Positions 24,440 through 36,719 of a stretch of 64,000 nt of DNA are shown here, one piece after another. Within the stretch, counting starts at the first letter, position 1, and each line of letters begins with the position of its first letter. Origin of the DNA: Phorcus lineatus (Eukaryota > Mollusca > Gastropoda > Trochida > Trochidae). Both the position numbers and the translations under genes were made by a program. The notes under the pieces were generated by a model that ran no database searches, was not told the origin of the DNA, and saw nothing but the letters and a program-made list of their open reading frames with translations. Location of the stretch: NCBI GenBank assembly GCA_921293015.1, contig OV121091.1, positions 15,844,701 through 15,908,700 of the forward strand. The letters are read 5' to 3'.

Positions 24440-24895
24440 AATAGTGGAGTTAGTATCAGATGTGACCCCCATTAGAGTCAATACAAGCATAGACACGTCT
24501 TCGAAAGGAAAAGTTAAGACGTCGGATGGAGTCATTCCGAATATGTTGCTACTCTTCGTGTAGTGCTTGTCATAACTGTAATGTGGTGACTGGTTGTTTT
24601 TGGTGACATCTAAGTCATCTTCGGAAATGGTCCCATAGATGCTCGATCGGTGATAAGTCAGGGGAGCGGGATGGCCAAGACTAAACCTGGATATTTTGTC
24701 GGTTCTGGCGGTATGTCTTGTCGTCGTTGAAGATCACTCTTGCCCAATCACTACGTTGCCAGCGACTCACTCTCCTCCCAGCGGAGAAGTTTGAGGCGAT
24801 GTTCGCAGAACGGTTGATATGCCCGAGAAGACGTCTCATGACAGTAATCCTGCTGATATGGTGCCCCAACGCCTTCGATGCCGTTGACGTCATGG
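24440..24895 (-). mobile_element. Tc1/mariner transposase remnant
   Basis: The minus strand encodes ISRITVMRRLLGHINRSA, then W-QRSDWARVIFNDDKTYRQN, which matches the W..V.F.DE region around the second catalytic Asp of Tc1-like transposases. After a gap of roughly 70 residues it continues WPSRSPDLSPIEHLWDHFRR (P-D-L-S-P-I-E-H-L-W-D carries the third catalytic residue), then stop codons, LH-E-QHIRNDSIRRL and RRRVYACIDSNGGHI, the usual C-terminus. Internal deletion and at least three stops show it is inactive. Terminal inverted repeats were not recognised. Confidence 0.8.
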
Positions 24896-24969
24896 TGACG
24901 AATCTGTTTTGCAGATGTAATGTAACAGGATTAGTGAATGATCGAAATCACCGCTTGACTATTTGACTA

Positions 24970-26460
24970 TCGCATACAATAACCACGGTTGATTATCTGA
25001 GGGCAACAATGCCTTATGATTTGAACATACATATTTCACATCATACAGAAGTGATTCCAAAGATGACAGACAGACAGTTTTTATCCAAATTACAAGAATT
25101 GGTTCTTATTTCAATATAACTGTACATATTTATATCATTCTGATAAAGCTATGAATAACATAAACTAAAATGTAAAACAAAGCGTTCGTAAAATATATTG
25201 AAGTTTTCAACAAACAATATTTCAATAAAATGAAAATAACATATATTAAAGTATAAGTTATTCACTTATGGTTTTCATATTTCCAATTATACAAATTTTT
25301 AAAAGCAATTCAGCAGTGCTCATCAGAACATTTATTATTTTAAATTGACTTAAAACATATCTATAGTACCATGGGATATCTAAGGAGGGATTACTTTCAA
25401 ATTGCAACATGGTCTGAATTTACAGTAAGTCTGACATTTACTCAATTCTGAAACAGTTCTTTGCCAAGCTCGACTCAAAGAATCAAACATTCTTTGTTTA
25501 AGAAACATCTTTTGTGTTTTCTATATCCTGACTTTTCCCACATTTCACAAATTTGAAATACAACACTTATTATATACCATACCAATATTCTTCTCCCATC
25601 CTCATCAAGTGTCTGTTGTCCATTAGTGATTAAAAAAAAAGGTTATTGGCGGAAATAAATGTCCTGTATTATTGTTTTGAAGAAGGGGCATATATAGACT
25701 CACTTGGAACATATCGAATCAATTATATCAAACGAATTGTCTATGCTTCTCTTATCATACATATATTTCAAACAACATATGTTCATCTTCAAAGTATAAC
25801 TTCATTTTAAATCCCCTTATTATTAACCACAAACGGAAAAAAGTTTTCATATGATATGCCTGACAACTAGGAACATCAAATAGATTTGAGAAAAGTATTT
25901 CTAAAGAAGTGATTATAGGGGTGTTTGATCACATTTCCAAGGGCCTTATACTACTCTTAAGTAATTTCATCTTAACAATGTGTATGTTAGGTGTTGTGTG
26001 GACTACATTTTTGCTTTTTATTGATATTGCTAGATATATAATCTATTTCACACTTCATTATTTCATATATTATAACTTTGAATTGCTTGTTTTGTGTATA
26101 TCATTTGATTACTTAAGTGTTGATGATATAAATGGAACACTTTAAACACAGATATAAACCAAGTGTGTTGCAAAATAGGATAGGAGATTTGTTATATAGA
26201 ATTGAAATTAAGTAAATTCTAAATTGAAACCAAACTCGTCTCCGAAACCGTCAATTTAACTATCTTCATGTAGATTGTTGGATATTTACTTTATACTTTA
26301 TGTCCGTGTTTAAAAATTGAAAACATTGTTGACTTCTTTTGGTGTGAGATACCTCTTATCTATTTACATTAAACAGGCCTTAAAGTTTCCAGTCGTCAAG
26401 CTTAAATGTCAATGCATGTAAATCGGAAAAACCAACAAATCAGAATCTAAAGTCCAGTAC
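24970..26460. other. Non-coding stretch
   Basis: AT-rich, no gene recognised. The hydrophobic frame at 25,909-26,145 (78 codons) has no recognisable family and lacks support. Confidence 0.5.
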
Positions 26461-26496
26461 TGCCATTGCAGAATTACTGAACAGATCATATTTATG

Positions 26497-26497
<1 letters not shown>

Positions 26498-26549
<52 letters not shown>
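26498..26549. repeat. (TA)26 microsatellite
   Basis: Pure AT dinucleotide run. Confidence 0.95.
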
Positions 26550-26550
<1 letters not shown>

Positions 26551-26816
26551 CTACTAATATCATGAGCAATAAAACCTGCCTACATATGCCAAACTTACTT
26601 TGCAGAAAGAAATTAAAATCTTTTCTTAACTCTCTCTATAGCATTTGCAAAGGAGCCGGAGTTACATATACATCGTGCTATAACTAGACAAAAGTATAAC
26701 AACATGTTTTTAAATAACATTCGTTTTGGAAACTAATGGTATTTAATTGATAAGGATCGGGTTCATATTTTGTGTGAACCATGTCTGAAGATATAAAAAC
26801 GAACAATCGTTTCAGC

Positions 26817-26927
<111 letters not shown>

Positions 26928-26929
26928 TT

Positions 26930-27096
26930 GAGTTCATTTTTTTGGTATATTGATTAAAAAGATGTGTTTTTAGGTTTGATTTGAAACTCTCTCGACATGG
27001 ACTGATTTTGACGGCCTCGGGTAGTGAGTCCCATAAAGTAACAAATGAAACTGCAAAAGATCTAAATCCGAAAGTTTTCAGTTTGGTGCCCGGCAC
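26930..27096 (-). mobile_element. LINE 3' end, same family, with ATT-repeat tail
   Basis: The minus-strand frame reads GTKLKTFGFRSFAVSFVTLWDSLP then KTHLFNQYTKK, the terminal segment of a non-LTR reverse transcriptase, closely similar in layout to the copy at 740-1150 (KLKTFG, RSF, W-SLP, KTHLF). It runs directly into a long ATT/AAT microsatellite, which is the expanded 3' tail of the element; the tyrosine run in the frame is an artefact of that repeat. 5'-truncated. Confidence 0.7.
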
Positions 27097-27912
27097 ATGA
27101 AGAAGGTGTTGTAATTACCATGTTTATCACTTACGAAACAGTCATGTCAGAACAGATGTTGAACATGATGAAAATGTTTTGATAAGAGGTTGATGTTGAC
27201 TTTTATTGACTAATGATAACCACACTAGATACACAATCAGAAAAAAAGTTATTATTTGACTAAATCTTGATGAGCATAATCGTCTGCCCCAAATCACTCC
27301 CTTTTCAAATGCAAAGACTCTAAAGACTCTCTGGATACTAAACAATTGTTGCTATTTGAAAAATATCAAAATACACAAAACCAATTTGCTGAGTTGTCAA
27401 ATAAATATAATTCTTTATAAACACCCATACAAAACCATCTAGTAAATTCGATTGTCCAAGTGTTGACCATTAACTTAAGATAAACACTGAATCTCACTTG
27501 GTAAGTTGCAATGTTTTAGAAGCTTGCAGACAAATGAAATTATTGCTTTCCCATTGGCATCATGTGTTCGAGTGCTATTATTCCCTGGACAACGTTGAAG
27601 TGATTACATCGATAGTGTCAACAGACACGGAATTCACTTGATGGCTATAGTCATGTTTCACATAGGCTGTATACTATCGTAGATGGTAATGTACTATTCA
27701 TTTAAAGTTACTTGCGCACACCAATATTTCATAAATACAGATATGGCACCATAATAATAAGATTAATAAATATTTTATTCCACCAATCAAAAGATTAGGT
27801 GAGTGCATATACCCTAGTTGTAGCACGAAAATGCGTGCTATTGTAAAATCAATGAAAGCTCAAGTAAACTAATGACAGATTTTATGAACAAATGAGATGA
27901 AGAAGAACACGT

Positions 27913-27987
27913 GGATAAGTGAGTATGGATAAGAGAGTATGGATAAGTAAGTATGGATAAGTGAGTATGGATTAGTGAGTATGGATC
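27913..27987 (+). repeat. 14-bp tandem repeat, about five copies
   Basis: Unit gtatggataagtga with small variants. In unit 2 the homologous site (about 41,645-41,660) has only a single gcataagtgagta-like segment, so the repeat expanded in unit 1. Confidence 0.85.
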
Positions 27988-28230
27988 TGACGGATTTTTG
28001 ACATCACAAGAAACAACCCCTAAAATTGTTGTTAAACAATGTTTGTATATTTGTTAGAATTAACTTTTGAATAGAGTTCAGATACAAAATCATTTCTCGA
28101 ATGGTTAATGTTTAAACTTTCATATATCGATTGAAAAGTGGTGAGTGGTAATTAGGGTCCTCTTATTTGTGCCTTGGTTAAATGAAATGGAAATCTCTAC
28201 CTTTCACTCCAACACACTTAAACACTTACC

Positions 28231-28362
<132 letters not shown>

Positions 28363-28668
28363 AAACCTCTCTCTCTTTCTTAAACCTTATCTTATATATG
28401 GAGGGCTATTGCGAAAGAAATAGTTACATACACGGCTACATACACTTGAAAGTTGACTCACCTTTTGACCAATTTCTCGTTAAGGTATTACATTCAATAT
28501 GTTTTGAAATCAAGAATATTTCATGGATTGTATGTATATTATTCAACAGACGTATCATTGTACGACCTTTCCAGAATTGATTTTGCCTACATATGTTTGA
28601 TGCCTGAAAGATTTTAAATGATCAATGATTAGCCAATGAAAAGGAATATTCTGTTTTTCCTCCTTCAG

Positions 28669-28915
28669 CAAATAAGGATATTGTGGGATATCAAGATATT
28701 ACACTAGGTCAGAAGGACCTTGGTTGTGAGCCCAAGGTACCATCGAGTCCATGGCACAGTGCGCCTCACAGAAGAGCAGACCCTTTGGTGTCATTGGAAG
28801 TAGTGGGCGACGAGTTGAAGCATCGTTTGAAGCAATGTTTGGGTCTGAGTTCCCATGAAACAGCCTGTAGGGGGCATTTCGCGTCTCCGGATGTTTCTGG
28901 ATGGCCGCCATCAAT
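28669..28915 (+). pseudogene. Tachykinin exon 2, unit 2 copy (decayed)
   Basis: Clearly homologous to 2016-2295, including the acceptor (ttcctccttcag, ending 28,668). Read in phase 0 from exon 1 it stops almost at once (TAG). The peptide region has shifted frame relative to the exon start. In the core frame it reads KSRPFGVIGSSGRR, so the Lys-Arg site, the Phe of F-x-G-x-R and the essential Arg are all lost. A deletion then creates TGA at 28,856-28,858. The last exon base before the donor is T instead of G (CAAT|gtatta), weakening splicing. No matching signal-peptide exon lies upstream. A product from this copy is very unlikely. Confidence 0.85.
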
Positions 28916-29067
28916 GTATTATCACTCAAGCATCAAAGCCGGACTTTAAAGTAACCAGCCTTGAAATTCAGAGGCTGATTTCGGAAATAAGACAAATATT
29001 GATTGATGATAACGTCCCTCCTGTACCGTACGTTGTGTCAGCTAACTATGTTTTAGCGTTTATTTGA

Positions 29068-31941
29068 TAAATGAGAATCAGATTACTACCAGGAATTCCA
29101 ATATTTAGGCTACAAAATTCAGATCATGGGCTTGAATACGGATATTTCCTCAATTATTAAGCCCATATCGCTTAAATTTGGATATAATTATTTATGTTAA
29201 AAGTCAGATATGGAAGACAAGATTGATTATTGAATTGATTATGAACTTCTTTATTGTACTGATGGCGACAAAAAAGTATGTTCGTTTGGGAAAGCTGTTC
29301 AAATGCAGGTTTGTTCTTTAATGGAGTTTACTTTAAAATGTACATTCAATTTCTATTTATGTCCAAACACATCTTACTCTTTTAAAACGCTCATTGTATG
29401 TATATTTCGTAGTTAGTTTTAGTCCTTAATGCCCGGGCCTTAAACATAAGAATTCTGCGAAAGCAGTGGAATGATTTTAATGTTGCCAATTTAGATTGGC
29501 ATGGGTTCACATATGTGACTTTTCTGTAATGAAAAAGATAATAGATTAACAGTCAGGTTGCTTCTCCAATAATAAAGTTAAAAAAATACTTAGCAAAAGA
29601 ACTCACGAGTTTCAGATAAAATCAGTTGAAACGTTTCGGTTATCAAAGCTGTTTACTTGCGGCTCATCTATTTGCTATATGGATTATCTACCATAGGAAA
29701 TGGAAAACAGGAAGTCAGAGACAGTTTGTCAATTACGAGAGCTTTCATTAGGTTTTATGTATAGTAGCCTATGGACCAGATGACACGTTCGACTTTTACC
29801 ATTTCCCCCCGAGGTTAAACATGATGGAACGTAATACCATTTAAGAGGAAATTTAGGAGAATAAACATAAAGAAAACACTAACAATACAGTGAATCAAAC
29901 ACTAACAATGTTATGTCCCATGGTAAAAGCGAATCATTGAACTCAAATAGTTAAAGCAATGTCAGCGATGTGCCGCTTCTCTAAGAAAACCCTAACAATG
30001 GAAACGGATTGAAAAGTTTTATCCTGTCACGATTTGTTCATTAGCCAGCAATCTGCTTGTTGACATAACCATGAGGGATGTTATGGGCGCGAATAAAAAA
30101 TCGAAGATGAATTTTAGAATTTTAGCGAATGTCCCGCAAAACGTAATTTATGTATAGACACATGGCTTAGGATTGATGATAGCTTAAATGTCTTAAAAAT
30201 TAATAAATGAAGGAATATTTTTACTATTAAAGACGCATTGAAGATGAAAACTTTTAAACATTGGTACGAAAAATGTATTCAAAGTTGATTTCAAGTTCAT
30301 GTCAACTGTGAAACTGCACACAACGCCCATGTAAGCTTCCTGAATTTATTTCAAAGACAAATTTGTTTGAGTTTGAGTAGCCTTTAAATCCTATCTGACT
30401 CGTTTTATCATACTCACGTAAAATCGCTTTGACAAAGAACACCAGAAATGTCACTAACACTGTCTATATATTTTCTTAACTATCCATTGTAACACGTTAT
30501 ATTTTAGGGAAATAAAGTAATGTCTTCAAAGGGAATTTCAATGTAACCGATTGAGAGACAGTCGACATTAGTCAATACACAGATTTCTTTCACAAACGTA
30601 CAGTGCTAGGTTAAGATACAAATATTCATATCCCGGAAATTAATTATATAAAGTTATTCGCACTAAAATGGCTGCATGCAGTTTGGGCTTGATATGTGAT
30701 AGTTTTTTCAACGACTATTGATAATCTGGTTAAGTAATGTGATGATATACCTCTGAGGGAAATCTTTCTGCGCAAACTTTGTTTTATGGAGAAAAGTTTA
30801 ACAAAATATAATTTTCAAAAAGGTGCCTTTTAGGTCTATGAAGGTGGAAATCTTTGAGCAGCGTTTTAGAAATGGAAATGGATTGATACATATTTATTCA
30901 AATAAAAGAACATGTCCATCCCGAATACTTTTCTCTGAAATATCCTAAAAATATACATGTTTTGTCTAAAAAATGTTATTACATGTACGATTTGTCTGTA
31001 AATTGAGTATTCATGTTCAACCAAATTTAATAAGGAGTGTAGATAAAAGATGACTTAGTTTAGTTTTCAAGCTGGCTCGTCATGTATATATCGCCATCCG
31101 TTATCCACCATACAAACATGCACCTGATAGTATTAAGTTTAAGGTTTTCTTAGCTCCTTATCAATTGTTCAGCTGCGCCCGAGTTTACCTGGCAGTTCAT
31201 CCGTGTTTAGAGTGAAATGATTGTCCTAAATGGTCATTTGAACTGTTTTGAAGTTTTTATAAGTAATTTTGAACTCATGTACTTGTTTAATCATATGGTT
31301 TCATATGCATTTGACCTTACGTAATTTGATAGTTTCATCTAAAGGATTTATCTTGTTGATTCAATTTGTTCTTCAGTAATGAAATATGACGAAAATGATA
31401 ACAGTGAATTTGGCATATGATATGAACAATAGAATGATTTTAAGAAAGTGATCACTAATCAAATGTTATCTTTTTTATGACCTGATTTAACGGTTTACAA
31501 ACCAACAGAAATAAACAAACATAAATTAAGCATGTGAGCATAAAAAAGATTAGAAAACTATCACCAGTGTATCACAATCTTTATAAAACGGGTAAAGTAT
31601 ATTGTTGTATTGGGAGCAGATTGAGATAAATCAAAGGGTATTTGATGGGAGTGAAGAACTTGTTCTATGTACAATTTGCTGAAATCGATAAAACAAGTTT
31701 ACAATGACTCTCATGTCATCATTGTTAAGTCCTCACAACTGCAATCCTAATGTCTTCCTACAGCAGCAGTAGACCATGACGTCAAAATATGTACTTAATT
31801 ATTTAACAGGTAAATAGGCCTTTTATGGTTTGTTCACTGACAGATTATTTCTTTCGCAATTGCACTTGGACGGCAATAGTTATAAAAGGCTCCTCCTTTT
31901 TTCCAAGTGAAGAAAATTATATATCTTTTCATTCATTTCAG
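29068..31941. other. Unit 2 equivalent of tachykinin intron 2
   Basis: Non-coding, homologous to 2436-5024 with many small gaps; no gene recognised. Confidence 0.6.
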
Positions 31942-31986
31942 GTCTGCTCTCTATGGAAAAAAGGAAGACTCATTTCAGAGGATAAG
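31942..31986 (+). pseudogene. Tachykinin exon 3, unit 2 copy (core deleted)
   Basis: The acceptor (ttcatttcag) and donor (AAG|gtgtta) are both kept, but the exon is 45 rather than 60 bases. It reads LLSMEKRKTHFRG then stop. A 15-base in-frame deletion has removed Gly-Phe-His-Gly-Ser, so no FxGxR core remains. Frame and flanking LLS-EKRK-HF and RG residues still match 5025-5084. Confidence 0.85.
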
Positions 31987-32146
31987 GTGTTAATGTGATT
32001 TTCATCACTTTACATCAGGTAACATTAACTTAAAACTGACTATGTCATACACACACGCTTAAGGTGTAAAATAAGAAATTCTAATATCAGATTTCAATTT
32101 TCATAACAGTCATTTATATATTCATAAAAGTCTTAAAAAAAAACTT

Positions 32147-33830
32147 CAGCCGCGAGTTATGTCAAAAAAAATCTGATGCGAAATCATTCACAAGCACACT
32201 TGAATTTATATTTGTGTAAATACATCAGTCATTATCATTGCTTGTTTTTTCTTGCAATATGTTGTAGAAGGCTCTGCATCCCTTTCTCTTAGTAACAATA
32301 TTTTCAATTAAATACGGGATGAACGGGGTGTTGAGTTTTCTATTTATAGAGACATTTGATTTTTTAAAGTACCCCTTTATTGATCGAACAATACCCGCGT
32401 AATCCAGAAAGTTTAACCTACATTGTTAGGATTGGATAATCTTTTCATAGTCGAGAAACTTACCATCATCTTCCACAACATCATTGATAAAGAAAATACC
32501 CGCGGTTGACATGCTCTTGTTGTTTAAAGTTTTCTTGGTAATTTTTATGTTATCATTTCTCCATATTGGCTGAGATAAGAGAGCGGATTGGGTTTTAACA
32601 TTATTTCCTTTTTGTTTTATGAAGTGACCCCACGCACTTAAGACATCTTTCCAAAATTCATTAGTTTTTTTAGTTAATACATCATTGATAATTGATTCTT
32701 CGTTGTACTGATAGAAATCATTATGTAAAGGAGATATATTTAAATGAAACAATGTCTTTGGTTTTGATTTATCATCAGAATTATAAAGTCTTTTTACCCA
32801 GCTTATTTTTTGTGAAAGCAATGTATTTCGTATATCGGGTACTCTGAAGCCTCCTTCAGTGTAATTTTGGGTTATTATTTTACGTTCTATTTTATCTGGC
32901 TTTCCTTTCCAAACAAACTTAAAGCAGAGTTTTTCGAGTTCTTTGATGGTACTTTCGTTCGGGTTAGGTAATACATTAGAGACATGGTTCAACTTTGGTA
33001 AAATAAGACTTTTCAGGACAGTTGTCCTTCCAAGTGGTGTGATATCTCTTCTGAGCCAATGGTTCATTGTAATTTTAATTTGCTTCAATTTATCTTTGTA
33101 GTTTCTCTCTACCATTTCTGCCAAGTTGTGTGCAAATGTTATGCCAAGGATAGTAAATTCCTTTTTAGACCAATCTTATTTATTTTCTTTGCAAAACGTT
33201 TTGTTTGAGTTTTTCAGTGAACCTATCCATATAACTTGTGTTTTGCTAGTATTTATTTTCAAACCTGAAAATGAAGCATATTGTTCTAGTATTTGGTGTG
33301 TACTTTGAAGGCATGCTTCTGTTCCATCCAAAGTCAAAGAGGTATCGTCTGCGAACTGCTATCACCTATTTTTATTCCTTTTATCTTTTTATTGTTACGG
33401 ATCATAATACTTAGAATTTCTGCACATAGGATAAAAAGATATGGCGATAATGGATCGCCTTGTCTACAGCCGCGAGTTATGTAAAAAAAATCTGATGCGA
33501 AACCATTCACAAGCACACTTGAATATATATCTGTGTAAAAAGTACTAATCCATTTTCTGACAGTTGGGCCAAAATTGAAAAATTCAAGAACATTTCCAAT
33601 AAAGTCCCAATCAACTTAGTCAAATGCCTTTTCGAAATCTATAAGTAGGAGCAGTCCTGGTATTTCCATAGTTTCTGTATAATCAATAATATCATAAATT
33701 TGCCGCGTACATTCCCCTTTATACCTATTTGACATAAAACCTCTTTGGTCTTCATGTATTATTTTTGGAACTTCATAAAAGTCTGTGCACTTTAATAAAT
33801 AATCAGTCTCAATACTATCAAACAATACCT
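32147..33830 (-). mobile_element. L1/Tx1-like LINE reverse transcriptase, truncated and broken
   Basis: Minus-strand translation, from high to low coordinates: EDQRGFMSNRYKGECTRQIY, then LLLLIDFEKAFD (catalytic A-motif region) with a stop right after, FNFGPTVRKWI, TRGCRQGDPLSPYLFILCAE (RT motif 4), FADD (catalytic, about 33,345-33,356, reached by a frameshift), GLKINTSKTQVIW, a stop near 33,179, then a 232-residue frame with W-RRDITPLGRTTVLKSLILPK, and later FIPYLIENIVTKRKGCRAFY. Endonuclease and the N-terminal RT are missing, so it is 5' truncated as well as mutated. Comparison with units 1 and 3 puts the insertion at about 32,135-33,830. A 76-bp piece of the RT region (33,467-33,541) is repeated at 32,147-32,222. 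Confidence 0.85.
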
Positions 33831-33839
33831 TGTTTTAGG

Positions 33840-36560
33840 TTGAGTTAGCGTTGGCATTGTGTCAACATTCCAAATGTTTCCGATAACATAACTATTTGAC
33901 CCAACATCACTGCATATTGCTTCTCAATATCATGTTTTTTAGGGCTTTTGGAAATCTCTTTTATCTGAGTCCCTGAAAACTATTTGCATTTTTTCTCTTT
34001 AAGGTAGTGATTGTTTGTTTTGATGAAGCATCATTTTGAAATTAATTGACCCATTTCACCAGATTTGGGTCAAGCAAATGTACCTTCTTGGACGTAATAG
34101 AGCGTTTCCGAATTTTTAAAAAATGTCCCCTCGAACAATTAGGATCTTGAATACAATGCTTATTTTGGAAGCATCATTTAAAAAAACTACATCCGTGGAA
34201 CGGGGATACATCTGTGTTTTGTTCATTTCATCACTTTAAGTTCTAAAAGAAATTAACGTTAAAACAAAATAAAAGCCAAACTCAAAAAAGATATCCGAAT
34301 TTGGAATAGCTAATTATCACACAGTTATCATAACAATGATAGCTATACCAACAAGTAAACACTATCCTAAGGTAACAACAATAGCTGATATGATGTAAAT
34401 TGATCTATTATACATTCAAACCATGACAAGTCGATGAAGTAACGAAACTGAGAGTAGTCAATTCTTAATGGATGACATTGATAGGTAATTCAGGAATATA
34501 AAACAGGCGATTCGTTAATCATATACAGACACCAGGGAATGTTGTTGAAATAAACATAACCAGGACAGAGTTCTTGAAACTGACAGGTTGCTATTGAGAT
34601 TTACCTGTCGAGACAAATGACTGACAGGGCCACAAGAGACTAAGCACAGTGAAACTAATAGAGAGTGCATTCTTTCCGAAACATAAGTCAGTAGAACTAA
34701 ATATATTACCACAAGTTTCTTAATATTTGTTCAATATATTTTCAATTACATATCCTAATTTTACCAAAAGGAGGGGGAAGATAAACAGAAAGTACGCTCC
34801 GTGTCTTCTGTTAACAAATAGTAAATATGTTTATAAAGCCATTTTCAGTTCAGGTCAATACCTAACCAACTCTTCAAAACGTAACAAATTAACCCCCTAC
34901 ACTGCTATTACTATAATGACTACTACTCTTAATGCACGTATGCAGTGATACATCAAAGCCACCAACAAGGGGAGTGTTTTTGACCCGAGGAGAGTTCTGG
35001 GGCTGCAAGGGGTAGTGTTTCGGGGATGAGGAGAGTATTAGTACGTTATTTGCATTATGGTACATATATTACTGCAGCATTCATGACATTTGATATATCA
35101 TTTAAAACATGAAAAACAAAATAGTCAATGTGCACTATAGCAGGCACATACACTGATGAAGATTGTCATTAAGAAACACAGTACGGACTCGAATTCAATG
35201 TATATAATATAGTTAAAAGTTACCAAGATGTGTGTTATCCATTAATGACCAAAACGAACTTAGATGGAAATAGACTTTACCCTAAATTCGTGTTTGGAAA
35301 CGTAAGAGCTCGGAGATTTCTTTTCAAGGACCCGGGAAAGAAGGCTGTAAGTTGAGGACACTGCATTGTAAGGTCGTTCTCTCTTTTATGTTTATCGATT
35401 AAGTCACATCAAACATAGCGAAAACACCTCTTTGATCAGAGACATTTTCCTCTGCATATAAAATCAAAGGGAATGATAGAAACCTCATACTTTTTTAATT
35501 TCGAAAGGGCTAAACTTGTTATCGTTGTTTTGAAATGAGCTGATGATTATTCCTAACACACGGATACGTTTCTAATAGTTCATTTACTTCAATGACAATA
35601 TAAACTTGAATTAAAAAAATCCTTATGCCCCATACAATCAGAGATTTAACAAGACAATTAATAAGAAAATTGTTTACTCTTAACAGTTCAAAAAATGCTT
35701 GATCTTTAAAATAAATATTTAGAAGAAAAAATAATAATTTCTTTTTTGATTATTGCTACTTGAATTAAAGTCGACAATAACTTACATCATCTCTGTATTC
35801 ATTATATGCAACATTTTGACTCCATGTGTCTTTCTTAAACAGACCTCAATGTGGATAAAGAATTTGTTGTTCATAATATATTTTTGCAACTCTCAATGAA
35901 TAGGGTACTCCGTCGTTGTTTCATTCTCCGCCTTTGGTTCAGTACCTTCAGTTGAGTGGTTCATTAACATTTCTTAAAAGATAGAAATTTATTTTTACAA
36001 AAACAAGGACAGTGTTTATGTTTCAGCTGTTCACCTAAAGTGATTTCGAAAGACACAAATGTGTCTCACTTTTACAAGAGATTCCATGCAAAAACCTTAC
36101 TTGGATAACTCAAGTGGATGTGTCCATTCTAGACAAGCCTTGAGTGAAAATGAAATAACCTCCCTTTGAATGTAGGCACTCACAAGAAGCATTTGCATCT
36201 ACTTTCGCTTTTTCTTCTCTTTTATCCCTTCTGTTTTTGTATGGTTTCGTAATGGTGTACTAATCTATGTATCGGGGAAAAGAAATGTCGAGACAAACCT
36301 ACGCTTGGGAGATAGAAAAAGCGAGATTGTCTTGATGACAGTTTCTTTATCGTAATAATAACATTTATTACCTACGAGGGCAATCATATCGGGGTTCATA
36401 TTTTTCATACGATGCCCTAGGGCAACATACCACTTTTTCATTGTGACGTCACGTAAAAAACAATGCTTTGACGTCACAGTTCGCCTATGACGTTGTGTTC
36501 CAAATGCACCTATGCCTATGCTTGGATGTTGATTTTGATTAGTTTCTTTGATTTCTCGAC
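33840..36560. other. Unit 2 non-coding stretch
   Basis: No gene; homologous to unit 1 around 5612 and 8547 and to unit 3 at 47,270-49,560. Confidence 0.6.
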
Positions 36561-36576
36561 TTCGGTAATAAACAGA

Positions 36577-36718
36577 ATATCATATTCGTGTCCATGACAT
36601 ACTATGTTTACAACACTCGTGCCTTAATATCAGTATATCCCTCGCTCTCACTCGGGAAATACTAATATTAAGCACTCGTGTCGTAAACATAGTATGTCAT
36701 GGACACTCATATAATATC
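36577..36718. mobile_element. Hairpin MITE (about 142 bp, arms about 55 bp)
   Basis: The left arm (tgtccatgacatactatgtt at about 36,590 onward) is the reverse complement of the right arm (taaacatagtatgtcatgga, about 36,684-36,703) with few mismatches, extending outward into atat-at-gtgt and inward through cactcgtg...ttaatat. A short centre contains ccctcgctctcactcggg. No coding content. Not seen at the same place in units 1 and 3. Confidence 0.75.
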
Positions 36719-36719
36719 C

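Noticed and set aside
24718-24966. Plus-strand 82-codon frame
   Set aside because: Shadow of the minus-strand Tc1-like transposase remnant.
28683-29067. Open frames over the unit 2 exon 2 copy as an intact gene
   Set aside because: They are pieces of the decayed exon in different frames; the peptide core and cleavage sites are lost and a stop interrupts it.
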